Source: Mucilaginibacter terrigena
GTDB taxonomy: Bacteria; Bacteroidota; Bacteroidia; Sphingobacteriales; Sphingobacteriaceae
Direction of reading: 5' to 3'
Assembly (NCBI RefSeq): GCF_004168255.1
Contig: NZ_SEWG01000004.1
Span: 248,001 to 312,000 of the forward strand
Length of the DNA: 64,000 nt
Shown here: in pieces, positions 1 through 7,368 of the stretch
Layout of the letters: each line of letters opens with the position of its first letter
Position numbering within the stretch: the first letter of the stretch is position 1
Made by a program: the position numbers and the translations under genes
The notes under the pieces: generated by a model
What the model was told of the DNA's origin: nothing
Seen by the model: the letters and a program-made list of their open reading frames with translations, nothing else
The model's database searches: none

Positions 1-593
1 GTTTGGTCGACATTAAAATCGCCGGTAAGGATGGTTGGCGATGCCCCTGCCATCTGTTTAATTTTTTCGAGCACCAGTTTGGCGCTTTCGCGGCGGGCTA
101 CTATGCCGATGTGGTCCATGTGGAGGTTGAAAAAGTAGAACGTGAACCCGGTTTTTAACTCCCTGAACTGCGCCCAGGTACAAATGCGCGGCAACGCTGC
201 ATCCCAGCCTTTGTTAGGTTTATCTGTAATGGTCGACATCCAGAAATCGCCTGTTTTTAAGATCCTGAACCTGTCGGCCTTATAAAAAATAGCGGAGTGC
301 TCGCCGCCGTGTTTGCCATCATCGCGCCCCGCGCCTACCCATTTGTAGCCGGGCAAACTATCGGTTAGCTCTGTAAGCTGATGATACTTTGCTTCCTGCG
401 TTCCAAAAATATCCAGGTCCTGAAACTGGATGAGTTTTGCCGCCCATGGGAACCTTTGCCCCCAGCCATTACCGGCTGTAGAATCGCCCTGGTTAGAATA
501 GCGCAGGTTATAAGTACCGATATTTAATTGCTGGGCCTGGGTTAATGTTGCTGTTGCGATCAGCAGCAGGATGAGTGTCAGTTTTATTTTCAT
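1..593 (-). CDS. Endonuclease/exonuclease/phosphatase-fold exported protein (3' end outside window)
   Basis: The gene reads on the minus strand from an ATG at 593 and runs off the left edge after about 197 residues. Residues 1-20 form a signal peptide ending TQAQ, so the product is exported. Family landmarks of the EEP fold follow: NIGTYNLRY near residue 24, the metal-binding Glu in FGTQE at residue 67, NLHMDH near 160, and TGDFNV just before the edge. These are shared by metal-dependent phosphodiesterases and sphingomyelinase-like enzymes of Bacteroidota. The substrate cannot be told. The missing C-terminus should carry the catalytic SDH motif. Confidence 0.85.
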   Translation of the reverse strand, partial: MKIKLTLILLLIATATLTQAQQLNIGTYNLRYSNQGDSTAGNGWGQRFPWAAKLIQFQDLDIFGTQEAKYHQLTELTDSLPGYKWVGAGRDDGKHGGEHSAIFYKADRFRILKTGDFWMSTITDKPNKGWDAALPRICTWAQFRELKTGFTFYFFNLHMDHIGIVARRESAKLVLEKIKQMAGASPTILTGDFNVDQ

Positions 594-702
594 AGTAGTA
601 GAATTGAGTTCAAATATAAAATTCATTGCCGTCCCATTTTATGGGGCGGAATAATTAACTCCCACTAATTGGCTTTAGCCAATGGCAATGACCGGAGAAA
701 AA

Positions 703-736
703 CAAATCACTAATTAACAAATCACTGATCACTAAT
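703..736. repeat. Short word repeat (ATCACTAAT type)
   Basis: The words AAATCACTAAT, AAATCACTGATCACTAATC recur with small variation between the end of the vWA gene and the truncated gene. The same kind of word play (TCACTAATTACTA) is seen at 24801-24842 and, less closely, at 13938-13960. Function unknown. Confidence 0.5.
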
Positions 737-2878
737 CTAAACCTCCCCTTCCCGTTTCCTTAAAAACCATTCGGCGCTTAGCAGCAGCAGTATCAGCACA
801 AATACCCATTTCACATCTATCAGGTCGCTGTAGCGCCTATCTTCATAAACAACGGTTTTGATGTTTTCGTTTTTGCGGATCAGGTCGGCCAGCTTATTTA
901 TTTGTGATGGCAGCAGCATTTGCCCGCCCGATTGCGTAGCCATATCGCGCAGCAGCCGGTGGTTAGCCGTGCTTTGGCGGGCCTCCAGGTTAAGCTGCTT
1001 AACGGTTAACTGCCCGTTTGCTGTAAAGGCCTGCTTTCCGTTGCTGGTTGTGGCCGTATAGGTATATTCCCCAACCGGCAGGGTACCCGCGTTTAGCTGG
1101 TAGCTCTGCCCGCTGCGCGTAAATAGGAAGCTATAGTTTTTACCCGATTGGCTTTTCAGGTTTATTTTTACATCGGGGGTGTTGATCAGCTCCAAAGCGT
1201 CGTTATACAACTCAGCGTTGAGCAGCAAGTTCTCGCCCTCGTCGAAAATGTTTTTAGCTGCATAAACCCTAAAGCGCTGCCGGTTGGCGTTGGCGGTTAG
1301 GTATTGCACGGTTTGGCTCAACAGCTCTTCAATGGCGTGGTGGTTGCCAAATTCGCGGTATTCGGCCAGTTGCCAGCGCCACAGGCCTTCGCCGGTAAGT
1401 ACTGCTGATCTGCGCCCATTTTCATTATTAAAAGCCAGCAACGGGTAACTGGTGTCTACATTACCTATCTTTTGTTTTAACAATACCGATGCCGTTGACG
1501 ATGCCGCATAACTGCCAAACTGCGCCACCAAAGGTGGCAGCTTGCTTAGCTTGTTCTGGGCAGAATCCGTTAGCGTGAAGGCCGAAAAGGTGCTTACCGG
1601 CTGTGCAAAAGTTTCCTGTACTTCCTGCCCACCCGCGTTTGCCTTTACCGCTTTTTGCGCATTGTTAAAAGCCTGCAGATCGGTTTGCGTACCGGCGATG
1701 TGCCATACAGGGGTTTTACCCTGCAGCAGGTTTTGAAGCTTGCCGTAACTACCGGCGGATAGCTGGTATAAAATAGCAAGACTATAGTCTGCCATTTTTA
1801 TCGCCGCCATATCGCTTACCAGGCTGGTTTTAACCTCGAAATTTTTGTTGCTTTCGATAGCCTGCTTGATCACGCTGATATCGGGGTGCGGGCCATCGTA
1901 CAGCAGCACTATCTTTTGCCGGGCATCCAGCACATCTACGTAAATGGTTTCGGTATTGTTTTGTACGGATAATTCGTTTTTAACCGGTGCCAGGTTGATG
2001 GTGAATTTGCGGGTGCCTTTTTTATCGGCATTTAGCTTAACCGGGATGATCTTTTTAAATGCCGCCGAGGTTACCGATATATTTTGTGAATATACCTGCC
2101 GGCCATCTTCGGTAATGGTTAGGTGTATATTTTCGCCGGCGCTTTGGTATGCTTCGGCCAGGATCTCCACCTCAAAATCGTTACCCAGGAACGCGGTTTT
2201 ATTATAATTTACATTGCCGATAAGCAGATCGCGGCGGGGGATGGTATCGCCCAGGGCAATGGTATAAATATTGGTTTTAATGTTGCGGGCCTCGTATTGA
2301 GGATCGACACCCAGGTTGTATAGGCCGTCGGTAGCCAAAATTAGCGCGCCGATGTTGCGGTTCACAAAGCGCTCGTTCAGTTGGTGCAGGGCATTTGAAA
2401 TATCGGTTTGCCGGCCATCGAATTTAGCCGACAGGCTATCCTTCAAATCCTTATCAAAGTGAAACTCGTGCACTTCATAGCCATCGCCCAATTGGGTTTT
2501 TAAGGAGGATAAAGCCTCTCCCCAACCCTCTCCTTCGGAGAGGGAGTTATTAATATTTGAAGTCTCCCCTATCGGGGGAGATCCGATAGCTATCGGATTA
2601 GAGGGGGCTGGCGAGGCAAAAAGCTTTATCGATTCCGAATTATCCTGCGCTACCAATATTACCGGTTTTTGCGGCAGGTAACTGGTAGAGCGCACCAGTG
2701 GCGAAACTATTAGTAAGGCCAGCAAACTTACCAGTACTGCCCTAAAGGCAAACAGCGTATAGCGCAGGCTTTTGCCCAATTGCACCGGTTTGCGGTACAT
2801 GAGCCAGGCGTATAGTAAGCCCAGCGCCAGGCAGGCAGGCACCCACCATCCAGAAACCGATCCCCAGGTAAGCGACAT
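737..2878 (-). CDS. vWA-domain membrane protein with an in-frame repeat insertion
   Basis: A 713-residue membrane-anchored protein of the BatA-like/vWA type. Two N-terminal membrane segments (about residues 8-28 and 42-62) precede a von Willebrand A domain with the MIDAS-like motif DNSES at 79-83 and LATDG near 182. A long extracytoplasmic beta-rich part follows, and a last membrane helix (VKWVFVLILLLL) lies near the C-terminus. Residues 88-124 are low-complexity (SPAPSNPIAIGSPPIGET and onward) and are encoded by a GC-rich palindromic element of the kind otherwise found between genes here; see the repeat at 2507-2617. The frame is kept through it. No partner gene is adjacent, so its role is not known. 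Confidence 0.8.
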   Translation of the reverse strand: MSLTWGSVSGWWVPACLALGLLYAWLMYRKPVQLGKSLRYTLFAFRAVLVSLLALLIVSPLVRSTSYLPQKPVILVAQDNSESIKLFASPAPSNPIAIGSPPIGETSNINNSLSEGEGWGEALSSLKTQLGDGYEVHEFHFDKDLKDSLSAKFDGRQTDISNALHQLNERFVNRNIGALILATDGLYNLGVDPQYEARNIKTNIYTIALGDTIPRRDLLIGNVNYNKTAFLGNDFEVEILAEAYQSAGENIHLTITEDGRQVYSQNISVTSAAFKKIIPVKLNADKKGTRKFTINLAPVKNELSVQNNTETIYVDVLDARQKIVLLYDGPHPDISVIKQAIESNKNFEVKTSLVSDMAAIKMADYSLAILYQLSAGSYGKLQNLLQGKTPVWHIAGTQTDLQAFNNAQKAVKANAGGQEVQETFAQPVSTFSAFTLTDSAQNKLSKLPPLVAQFGSYAASSTASVLLKQKIGNVDTSYPLLAFNNENGRRSAVLTGEGLWRWQLAEYREFGNHHAIEELLSQTVQYLTANANRQRFRVYAAKNIFDEGENLLLNAELYNDALELINTPDVKINLKSQSGKNYSFLFTRSGQSYQLNAGTLPVGEYTYTATTSNGKQAFTANGQLTVKQLNLEARQSTANHRLLRDMATQSGGQMLLPSQINKLADLIRKNENIKTVVYEDRRYSDLIDVKWVFVLILLLLSAEWFLRKREGEV
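2507..2617. repeat. GC-rich palindromic element inside the vWA gene
   Basis: The stretch contains CCCTCTCCTTCGGAGAGGG, then TCTCCCCTATCGGGGGAGA, then the palindrome ATCCGATAGCTATCGGAT at 2581-2598, then TTAGAGGGGGC. The same order (CCCTCCCCTTCGGGGAGGG, TCTCCCCTATCGGGGGAGA, TTTAGAGGGGGC) is found between ftsA and ftsZ at 29672-29732, where the 15 bases CCGATAGCTATCGGA are absent. Here the element is translated without a stop into about 37 residues. Confidence 0.8.
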
Positions 2879-2884
2879 TAGTTT

Positions 2885-2916
2885 GGTAAGTGGTGAGTGG
2901 TGAATAGTGAGTTAAA
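2885..2916. repeat. Short word repeat (GTGAGTGGTGAATAGTGAGT type)
   Basis: The words GTAAGTG, GTGAGTG, GTGAATA, GTGAGTT follow each other with a spacing near seven bases, just upstream of the vWA gene start. This is one of several distinct word families in the intergenic regions of this window. Confidence 0.5.
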
Positions 2917-2964
2917 GCCCATAACATCCATACCCGCAAAATGCGAAATTATTGTGGAATGGGG

Positions 2965-3207
2965 CTAATTAAATTTTATCCGGATTGGCCCTTTGATATG
3001 GTTAACATCTACAGGCAGCCCTTTTTGCGTGATAGTTACCTTCCCATCCTTCTGCAATGCAACAGCTGCATCCCTAACCTCCTGCATATGTTTACGCCAA
3101 TTGCCCGGGAATAAAGCGCGGGCTATTTCGCTCGGGCAAACGGTTTTATCCGGCGCACGTTCGGCAGCCATGGTGAGGATAGTTTGGGGAATAGGTAGAT
3201 TGGACAT
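2965..3207 (-). CDS. DUF3253 domain protein
   Basis: An 80-residue cytoplasmic protein matching the DUF3253 family over its whole length: PSEIARALFPGNWRKHM at about 26-42, then VRDAAVALQKDGKVTITQKG and a terminal GPIRIKF. The family has a small winged-helix-like look and no established function. Its ATG overlaps the stop codon of the upstream exported paralogue by one base (TAATG), so the two are probably translationally coupled. A relic of its first 24 codons lies at 4087-4161. Confidence 0.85.
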   Translation of the reverse strand: MSNLPIPQTILTMAAERAPDKTVCPSEIARALFPGNWRKHMQEVRDAAVALQKDGKVTITQKGLPVDVNHIKGPIRIKFN

Positions 3208-3899
3208 TAATTATTGTTGATGGTCTTGGGGTCTGCACCATATTTTATCCCTTGTGCTAAAAAATACCTTCGCAGCAGTTCATACTTGTCCTCACAGTAT
3301 TCGATGTACCCTACTTTTGATGAACTCCAGTAATGGTGCCGGCACTCAAAACATATTTCGAGATACTGCGTAATGTTACCCTTACCATCTAAAAACAAAA
3401 CCGCATTCCTGGGTTCGTAGCATTTCGCGCCGGGATCCGCTATTTCCAAATCCAGCTTTTTTACAGGCGTATAGCCGATGTTAAACAAGATATCAGTTAA
3501 TAAATCTATCCCGGCACGGCTTACCTGTTTAATTTCCTTTACTTTTTTTAAATTAAGATAATACCTGTCTTTTGTAACAGGTGTTAACAATTGCATTCTA
3601 TCATTTTCCACAGTATCAGCATCTTTTCCTTCCTCATTATAAACAGGCGGGTTGGGGTAATTGTAGGCTTTAAACGAAATTAATTTGATACTTGAGGCAT
3701 TACCAAATGGGAAAAAGCTACGTCGCTTAATTGCACTATACTCATGCGAATTGAAGCATTTGTTATGTTTTTCCGCGAGTATGTTTTCTTCCTTTGTAGG
3801 CGGCAAAGGTGGCGGTTTAGGCAATCGTTTCCTGTTTTGGCCAAGCAAAAGGCAGGGTAATAGTACCATCGTAAAAATAACCAGCAAAAGTTTTTTCAT
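3207..3899 (-). CDS. Exported cysteine-rich protein, paralogue 1 of 3
   Basis: A 230-residue protein of unknown function. I chose the ATG at 3899 because MKKLLLVIFTMVLLPCLLLG is a clear signal peptide; the open frame extends 26 codons further upstream through the conserved leader hairpin. After the signal come QNRKRLPKPPPLPPTKEE, a conserved FFPFGNASSIKLISF block, and a C-terminal core with CYEPRNAVLF, ICFEC, WSSSK and YCEDKY. The cysteines in C, CxxC and YC are kept in all three paralogues, which suggests disulfides or a metal site. It is followed by, and coupled to, the DUF3253 gene. Confidence 0.75.
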   Translation of the reverse strand: MKKLLLVIFTMVLLPCLLLGQNRKRLPKPPPLPPTKEENILAEKHNKCFNSHEYSAIKRRSFFPFGNASSIKLISFKAYNYPNPPVYNEEGKDADTVENDRMQLLTPVTKDRYYLNLKKVKEIKQVSRAGIDLLTDILFNIGYTPVKKLDLEIADPGAKCYEPRNAVLFLDGKGNITQYLEICFECRHHYWSSSKVGYIEYCEDKYELLRRYFLAQGIKYGADPKTINNN

Positions 3900-3902
3900 G
3901 TT

Positions 3903-4060
3903 CAGGTTTATCAACTCAATATAACCAAAAAAGCGGCAAGTTTGTGCTTGCCACTTTCTGCAAATGTTCACGTTCACGTTTGCGCATGCAGGCTTATTTT
4001 TGCAAATTGTTAATAATCAATGATTTCAATTTTCAAGTACTGACAAAACAGCGCCACCAA
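3903..4060. repeat. Long direct repeat, copy A (leader of paralogue 1)
   Basis: About 158 bases nearly identical to 5709-5865, with a more diverged copy at about 4850-5008. It includes the leader hairpin AAGCGGCAAG...CTTGCC, the line TTCACGTTCACGTTTGCG, and ends CAGCGCCACCA. Each copy sits directly upstream of one of the three paralogues, so the duplicated unit was leader plus gene. Confidence 0.8.
3930..3957 (-). terminator. Terminator-like leader hairpin upstream of paralogue 1
   Basis: On the minus strand an 11-base-pair stem with one mismatch (arms around CGGCAAG and CTTGCC, loop of six) is followed by TTTTGG. It ends 30 bases before the ATG at 3899. It may end transcripts coming from paralogue 2, or act as an attenuator of paralogue 1. 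Confidence 0.55.
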
Positions 4061-4086
4061 TTTATTTGAAATAAACCGTACGCAAT

Positions 4087-4161
4087 TTAATTTGAGCAAA
4101 CCGTTTTATCCGGCGCACGTTCGGCAGCCATAGTTAGGATGGTTTGGGGAATTGAGGACAT
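4087..4161 (-). pseudogene. Relic of the DUF3253 gene 5' end
   Basis: The minus strand reads ATG followed by codons for SSIPQTILTMAAERAPDKTV, then C, S, N and a stop, 24 residues in all. This copies the first part of the intact DUF3253 gene (IPQTILTMAAERAPDKTVC) and then breaks off. It starts at the stop codon of paralogue 2, exactly as the intact gene starts at the stop of paralogue 1. It is therefore a scar of the segmental duplication that produced the array. Confidence 0.8.
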
Positions 4162-4850
4162 TATTTAGGAATTGGTTCAATAGTGCCGTGATTGATACCC
4201 TCACTGGTAAAAAAGGTACTTAGTAAGCGATATTTTTGTTCACAATATTCAATCGATTTGGTTTTAGATGAACTATAGTAGTAACCTTTGCATTGAAAAC
4301 ACAACTCGATGTATTGAGTAACGTTGCCATTATTATCAATAAATAATATCGCGTTCCGGGGATTGTAACATAATCCTTGCTCTGTCATCTGATAGTTTAA
4401 GTTTTTGATTGGTGTATACCCAACATTGTATAAAATATCTGTTAATGAGTCAATGCCTGCAGAACTAAGGGTTTTCTCCTCCTTTACTTTACGATAATTA
4501 ATTGAAAACTTATTGGGTGCCAATGGTGTAATCAGCGCGACAGTATCTATATTTTCTGAAACAACTTCAATTAATTCACCATCATTTCCATAAACCGGAT
4601 CTGGTAATCTGGTAGCTGGAAAAGAAATGAGTTGAATTTTGCTGGCGATGGAAAAAGGAAAGAACAAGAGGCGCTCTTTTGCCGAATATTTATTTATATA
4701 CAGGCATTGAAAGTTCTGCTCTGCTTTCCGATTTTCTACTTCTGAGGGACGTTGAATCTGCGGTTTTGGCAACCGCTTTCTGTTTTGCCCAAACAAAAGA
4801 CAGGGCAATAATAGCGCAATAAAAATCACCGGGAAAGATTTCATAAACAA
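4161..4850 (-). CDS. Exported cysteine-rich protein, paralogue 2 of 3
   Basis: A 229-residue homologue of the flanking paralogues. The signal peptide is MFMKSFPVIFIALLLPCLLF; the second Met (MKSFP) is an alternative start. The family blocks are present: FFPFSIASKIQLISF, SAGIDSLTDILYNVGYTP, CYNPRNAILF, LCFQC, YYSSSK and YCEQKY. Its coding sequence is clearly more AT-rich than those of paralogues 1 and 3, so the copies have diverged for some time. Its stop overlaps the start of the DUF3253 relic. No function is known for this family. Confidence 0.75.
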   Translation of the reverse strand: MFMKSFPVIFIALLLPCLLFGQNRKRLPKPQIQRPSEVENRKAEQNFQCLYINKYSAKERLLFFPFSIASKIQLISFPATRLPDPVYGNDGELIEVVSENIDTVALITPLAPNKFSINYRKVKEEKTLSSAGIDSLTDILYNVGYTPIKNLNYQMTEQGLCYNPRNAILFIDNNGNVTQYIELCFQCKGYYYSSSKTKSIEYCEQKYRLLSTFFTSEGINHGTIEPIPK

Positions 4851-4878
4851 GGTTTATCAATCTAATATAACTAAAAAA

Positions 4879-4893
4879 GCAAGCCAAGCTTGC
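4879..4893 (-). terminator. Terminator-like leader hairpin upstream of paralogue 2
   Basis: GCAAGC/GCTTGC with a three-base loop, followed on the minus strand by six T. The hairpin ends 28 bases before the ATG at 4850. It is in the same position as the hairpins before paralogues 1 and 3 but with changed sequence. Confidence 0.5.
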
Positions 4894-5032
4894 CTTAAAT
4901 ATTTTGAAAGTGTTCATTTTCGCGCCACTTTAACACCGTGAACAACATGAACGCCTGATAATCAAATGTATAGAAAGACAGAAGTGACAAAACAGCGCCA
5001 CCAATTCTATCGGGAAAAAATTGTATGCGATT

Positions 5033-5704
5033 TCAATTCGCTTCAGGATCAACCTCGTCTACCACGCCAAATTTTATCCCCTGGCTAAAAAAGTATTTTT
5101 TAAGCATATCCCACTTTTGGTCGCAATAGTCAATTTCGCGGGTTTTTGATGAACTGTAATAATATCTATGGCAGTGAAAGCAGATCTCGATAAACTCCGT
5201 TATTTTACCTTTACTATCCATAAATAAAATAGCATTGGCGGGCGAATAACATGCCGCGCCGGGGTTAGCATAGTCGTCAGGGAGTTTGATGGGTTTCCTG
5301 CCCACGTTATATAAAATATCAGTTAAAGAATCTACGGCCGCCTTCGAAAGATCGCGCATTTCCATTACCCTGCAGTAATTCACAAAAAAGTCATCCTTCG
5401 CCATTGGCGAAAATACCTGCATCGTATCTTCTGCGGGGATAACATCCGGCACGTATGCGGCACCCGGTTCTGTTATATAGATAGGTGTGTTTTCGCCTTC
5501 GTGAAACGAGATAAGCCTGATCCGGGCAGCTTTTGAAAAGGGAAAGAACGCGCGCCGCGCATCAGCATCAAAACGGTATTGGTAAGCGCAGTCGTTATAG
5601 CCCGGGTAGTAGCGCATTACCCTTGGCGCCTTAAAGTGCCTTTTCTTTTGGGCAAAAACAATACACGGTAGTATGAATAAAATGATGAGTAAAAGCCTTT
5701 TCAT
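5033..5704 (-). CDS. Exported cysteine-rich protein, paralogue 3 of 3
   Basis: A 223-residue member of the same family. The signal peptide is MKRLLLIILFILPCIVFAQ. The conserved blocks are FFPFSKAARIRLISF, DSLTDILYNVGRKPIK, CYSPANAILF, ICFHC, YYSSSK and YCDQKW, with the same cysteine pattern as paralogues 1 and 2. It lies first in the transcription order of the array, after fabG, and is preceded by a perfect leader hairpin at 5736-5763. Function unknown; secretion and conserved cysteines point to a stable periplasmic or surface protein. Confidence 0.75.
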   Translation of the reverse strand: MKRLLLIILFILPCIVFAQKKRHFKAPRVMRYYPGYNDCAYQYRFDADARRAFFPFSKAARIRLISFHEGENTPIYITEPGAAYVPDVIPAEDTMQVFSPMAKDDFFVNYCRVMEMRDLSKAAVDSLTDILYNVGRKPIKLPDDYANPGAACYSPANAILFMDSKGKITEFIEICFHCHRYYYSSSKTREIDYCDQKWDMLKKYFFSQGIKFGVVDEVDPEAN

Positions 5705-5708
5705 TGGA

Positions 5709-5865
5709 CAGGTTTATCAACCCAATATAACCAAAAAAGCGGCAAGTTTGTGCTTGCCGCTTTGTCCAAATGTTCACGTTCACGTTTGCGCATGCAGGCT
5801 TATTTTTGCAAGTTGTTAATAATCAATCCTTTCAATTTTCAACTACTGACAAAACAGCGCCACCA
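5709..5865. repeat. Long direct repeat, copy C (leader of paralogue 3)
   Basis: Nearly identical to 3903-4060 over its whole length, differing at scattered bases. It contains the hairpin at 5736-5763 and the same TTCACGTTCACGTTTGCG line, and ends in CAGCGCCACCA. Confidence 0.8.
5736..5763 (-). terminator. Terminator-like leader hairpin upstream of paralogue 3
   Basis: A perfect 11-base-pair stem (AAAGCGGCAAG and CTTGCCGCTTT, loop of six) runs into a T tract on the minus strand. It lies 31 bases before the ATG at 5704 and about 140 bases after the fabG stop. It could be the fabG terminator or a regulatory hairpin. Confidence 0.6.
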
Positions 5866-5904
5866 GCACGTGTTATATTTTTACTTTTGACTTTCGACTT
5901 AACA

Positions 5905-6648
5905 CTACAACATCCCCCCATCAACAGGTATCACCTGCCCGGTGATATAGGCTGCCATGTCTGATGCCAGGAACACGCAGGCATTGGCCACGTCTTCGGT
6001 TTCGCCGGCACGTTTTAACGGGATTGCTGCGGCCCAGCCTTCAACCACTTTGGGATCAAGCACCTCGGTCATTTCGGTGCGGATAAAGCCCGGCGCTACC
6101 ACATTGGTGCGGATGTTACGCGAACCTAATTCTTTAGCCACCGATTTGGAGAACCCAATGATACCCGATTTCGACGCCGCGTAATTGGCCTGGCCGGCAT
6201 TACCCTGCACACCCACTACCGAGCTCATGTTAATGAACACACCCTTACGGTTCTTCATCATAATTTTTGAAGCCGCTTTGGTAACATTGAATATCGATTT
6301 GAGGTTTACGTTAAGCACCTCGTCCCATTGCTCTTCGGTCATGCGCATCAGCAGGCCATCTTTTGTGATGCCAGCATTGTTCACCACAATATCCAGGGTG
6401 CCAAAATAGGCCACAATATCGTTGATCAGCTTTTCGGCCTCGTCAAATTTTGATGCATCGCTGCGGTAACCTTTTACCTGCGTGCCAAAGCTTTGCAGCT
6501 CCTGCTCAAGCGCAAGGCCTTTTTCAACCGATGATAAGTATGTAAAGGCTACATTAGCGCCATGTTCGGCAAATTTCTCTGCTATTTTGCGGCCTATGCC
6601 TTTTGACGCACCTGTAATAAGCGCGGTTTTTCCTTCAAGTAGTTTCAT
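5905..6648 (-). CDS. fabG: 3-oxoacyl-[acyl-carrier-protein] reductase
   Basis: A 247-residue short-chain dehydrogenase that reduces beta-ketoacyl-ACP with NADPH in fatty acid elongation. Seen directly: the Rossmann motif TGASKGIG at residues 14-21, NNAGIT near 91, the catalytic serine in NMSSVVG, YAASK with the catalytic Tyr and Lys near 157, and the C-terminal PVDGGML. The length is typical of FabG. A -7 promoter element (TAACTTTG) lies about 25 bases upstream, so it probably starts its own transcript. Confidence 0.95.
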   Translation of the reverse strand: MKLLEGKTALITGASKGIGRKIAEKFAEHGANVAFTYLSSVEKGLALEQELQSFGTQVKGYRSDASKFDEAEKLINDIVAYFGTLDIVVNNAGITKDGLLMRMTEEQWDEVLNVNLKSIFNVTKAASKIMMKNRKGVFINMSSVVGVQGNAGQANYAASKSGIIGFSKSVAKELGSRNIRTNVVAPGFIRTEMTEVLDPKVVEGWAAAIPLKRAGETEDVANACVFLASDMAAYITGQVIPVDGGML

Positions 6649-6670
6649 AATTGATATATGGTTCGTAGGG

Positions 6671-6678
6671 CAAAGTTA
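6671..6678 (-). promoter_or_regulatory. Bacteroidota -7 element upstream of fabG
   Basis: TAACTTTG on the minus strand fits the TAnnTTTG consensus of the primary sigma factor of this phylum. A TTTAG stretch 19 bases further upstream could serve as a weak -33 element. It lies 23 bases before the fabG ATG. Confidence 0.5.
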
Positions 6679-6732
6679 ATTATTTAGTCGGAATGCGCTA
6701 AAGGTGCCGCAATTCAAAATCGTTATTTCTTA

Positions 6733-7251
6733 TCAATTTAAATATTCGGCAGGTAACGGGTTATCCTTGCGCTCTTCATCGTAAAACCACCCAAGCAGCC
6801 AAAAGCGTGTTCCATCATAAAACAGCTCGATGCTGTTGATACCGCGGGCAAAAACAGGCGATGTTGCCGTTAAACGGCTCTCGTAGGTGCTCCAAACATG
6901 GTATATACTGCCAAACTTTTGCACTTTGCGCGAGATCTCTTTCTCGTAAAAGCCATCTTTAGCCAAATAACCGTCAGACAGGCGATGATATTCCTTTAAC
7001 GGCATGAGGTTGAAGTGCTGCTTGCCCTGCTTATCCACCCCTGCCGAGCCTACTTTTGCACCGGCAATGTGCAGCAGGCTATCGCGCTCAAAGCTTGGCA
7101 TTTCGCCTTTTTTAACGGTTACAACGTCATAAAAGGCTTTAATGATACCATCAAGGGTGCTTACATTATCGCCGTATTTAGTGGTTATTTGTGCCGAAGC
7201 GGTTTGCGCAAATGTGGCTATTACCAGCAGCAGGGTAAGGTATCTTTTCAT
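6733..7251 (-). CDS. Exported protein with an NTF2-like look, function unknown
   Basis: I place the start at the second of two adjacent ATGs (7251; the first is 7254) because MKRYLTLLLVIATFAQTASA is a good signal peptide; the product is about 172 residues. The mature part has an early helix (LDGIIKAFYDVV), a central FNLMPLKEYH segment and a C-terminal strand pair with INSIELFYDGTRFWLLGWFY. That arrangement resembles nuclear-transport-factor-2/SnoaL-type proteins common in Bacteroidota; the assignment is tentative. It ends close to the fabG promoter and is convergent with nothing. Confidence 0.65.
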   Translation of the reverse strand: MKRYLTLLLVIATFAQTASAQITTKYGDNVSTLDGIIKAFYDVVTVKKGEMPSFERDSLLHIAGAKVGSAGVDKQGKQHFNLMPLKEYHRLSDGYLAKDGFYEKEISRKVQKFGSIYHVWSTYESRLTATSPVFARGINSIELFYDGTRFWLLGWFYDEERKDNPLPAEYLN

Positions 7252-7368
7252 CATAAGGTTTTTAATAAAAGTAGTAAAATGCAGCAATTTAGTTATTTCT
7301 ATTTTTGCAGAAAGTATTTAAAACGGCCGGGGCCATTTTTTGTTAGCCTATTACACAACAGCTTAACT

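Noticed and set aside
7015..7368. Upstream extension of the small hypothetical gene at 7369
   Set aside because: It is antisense to the NTF2-like gene and has no start context; the conserved part starts at 7369.
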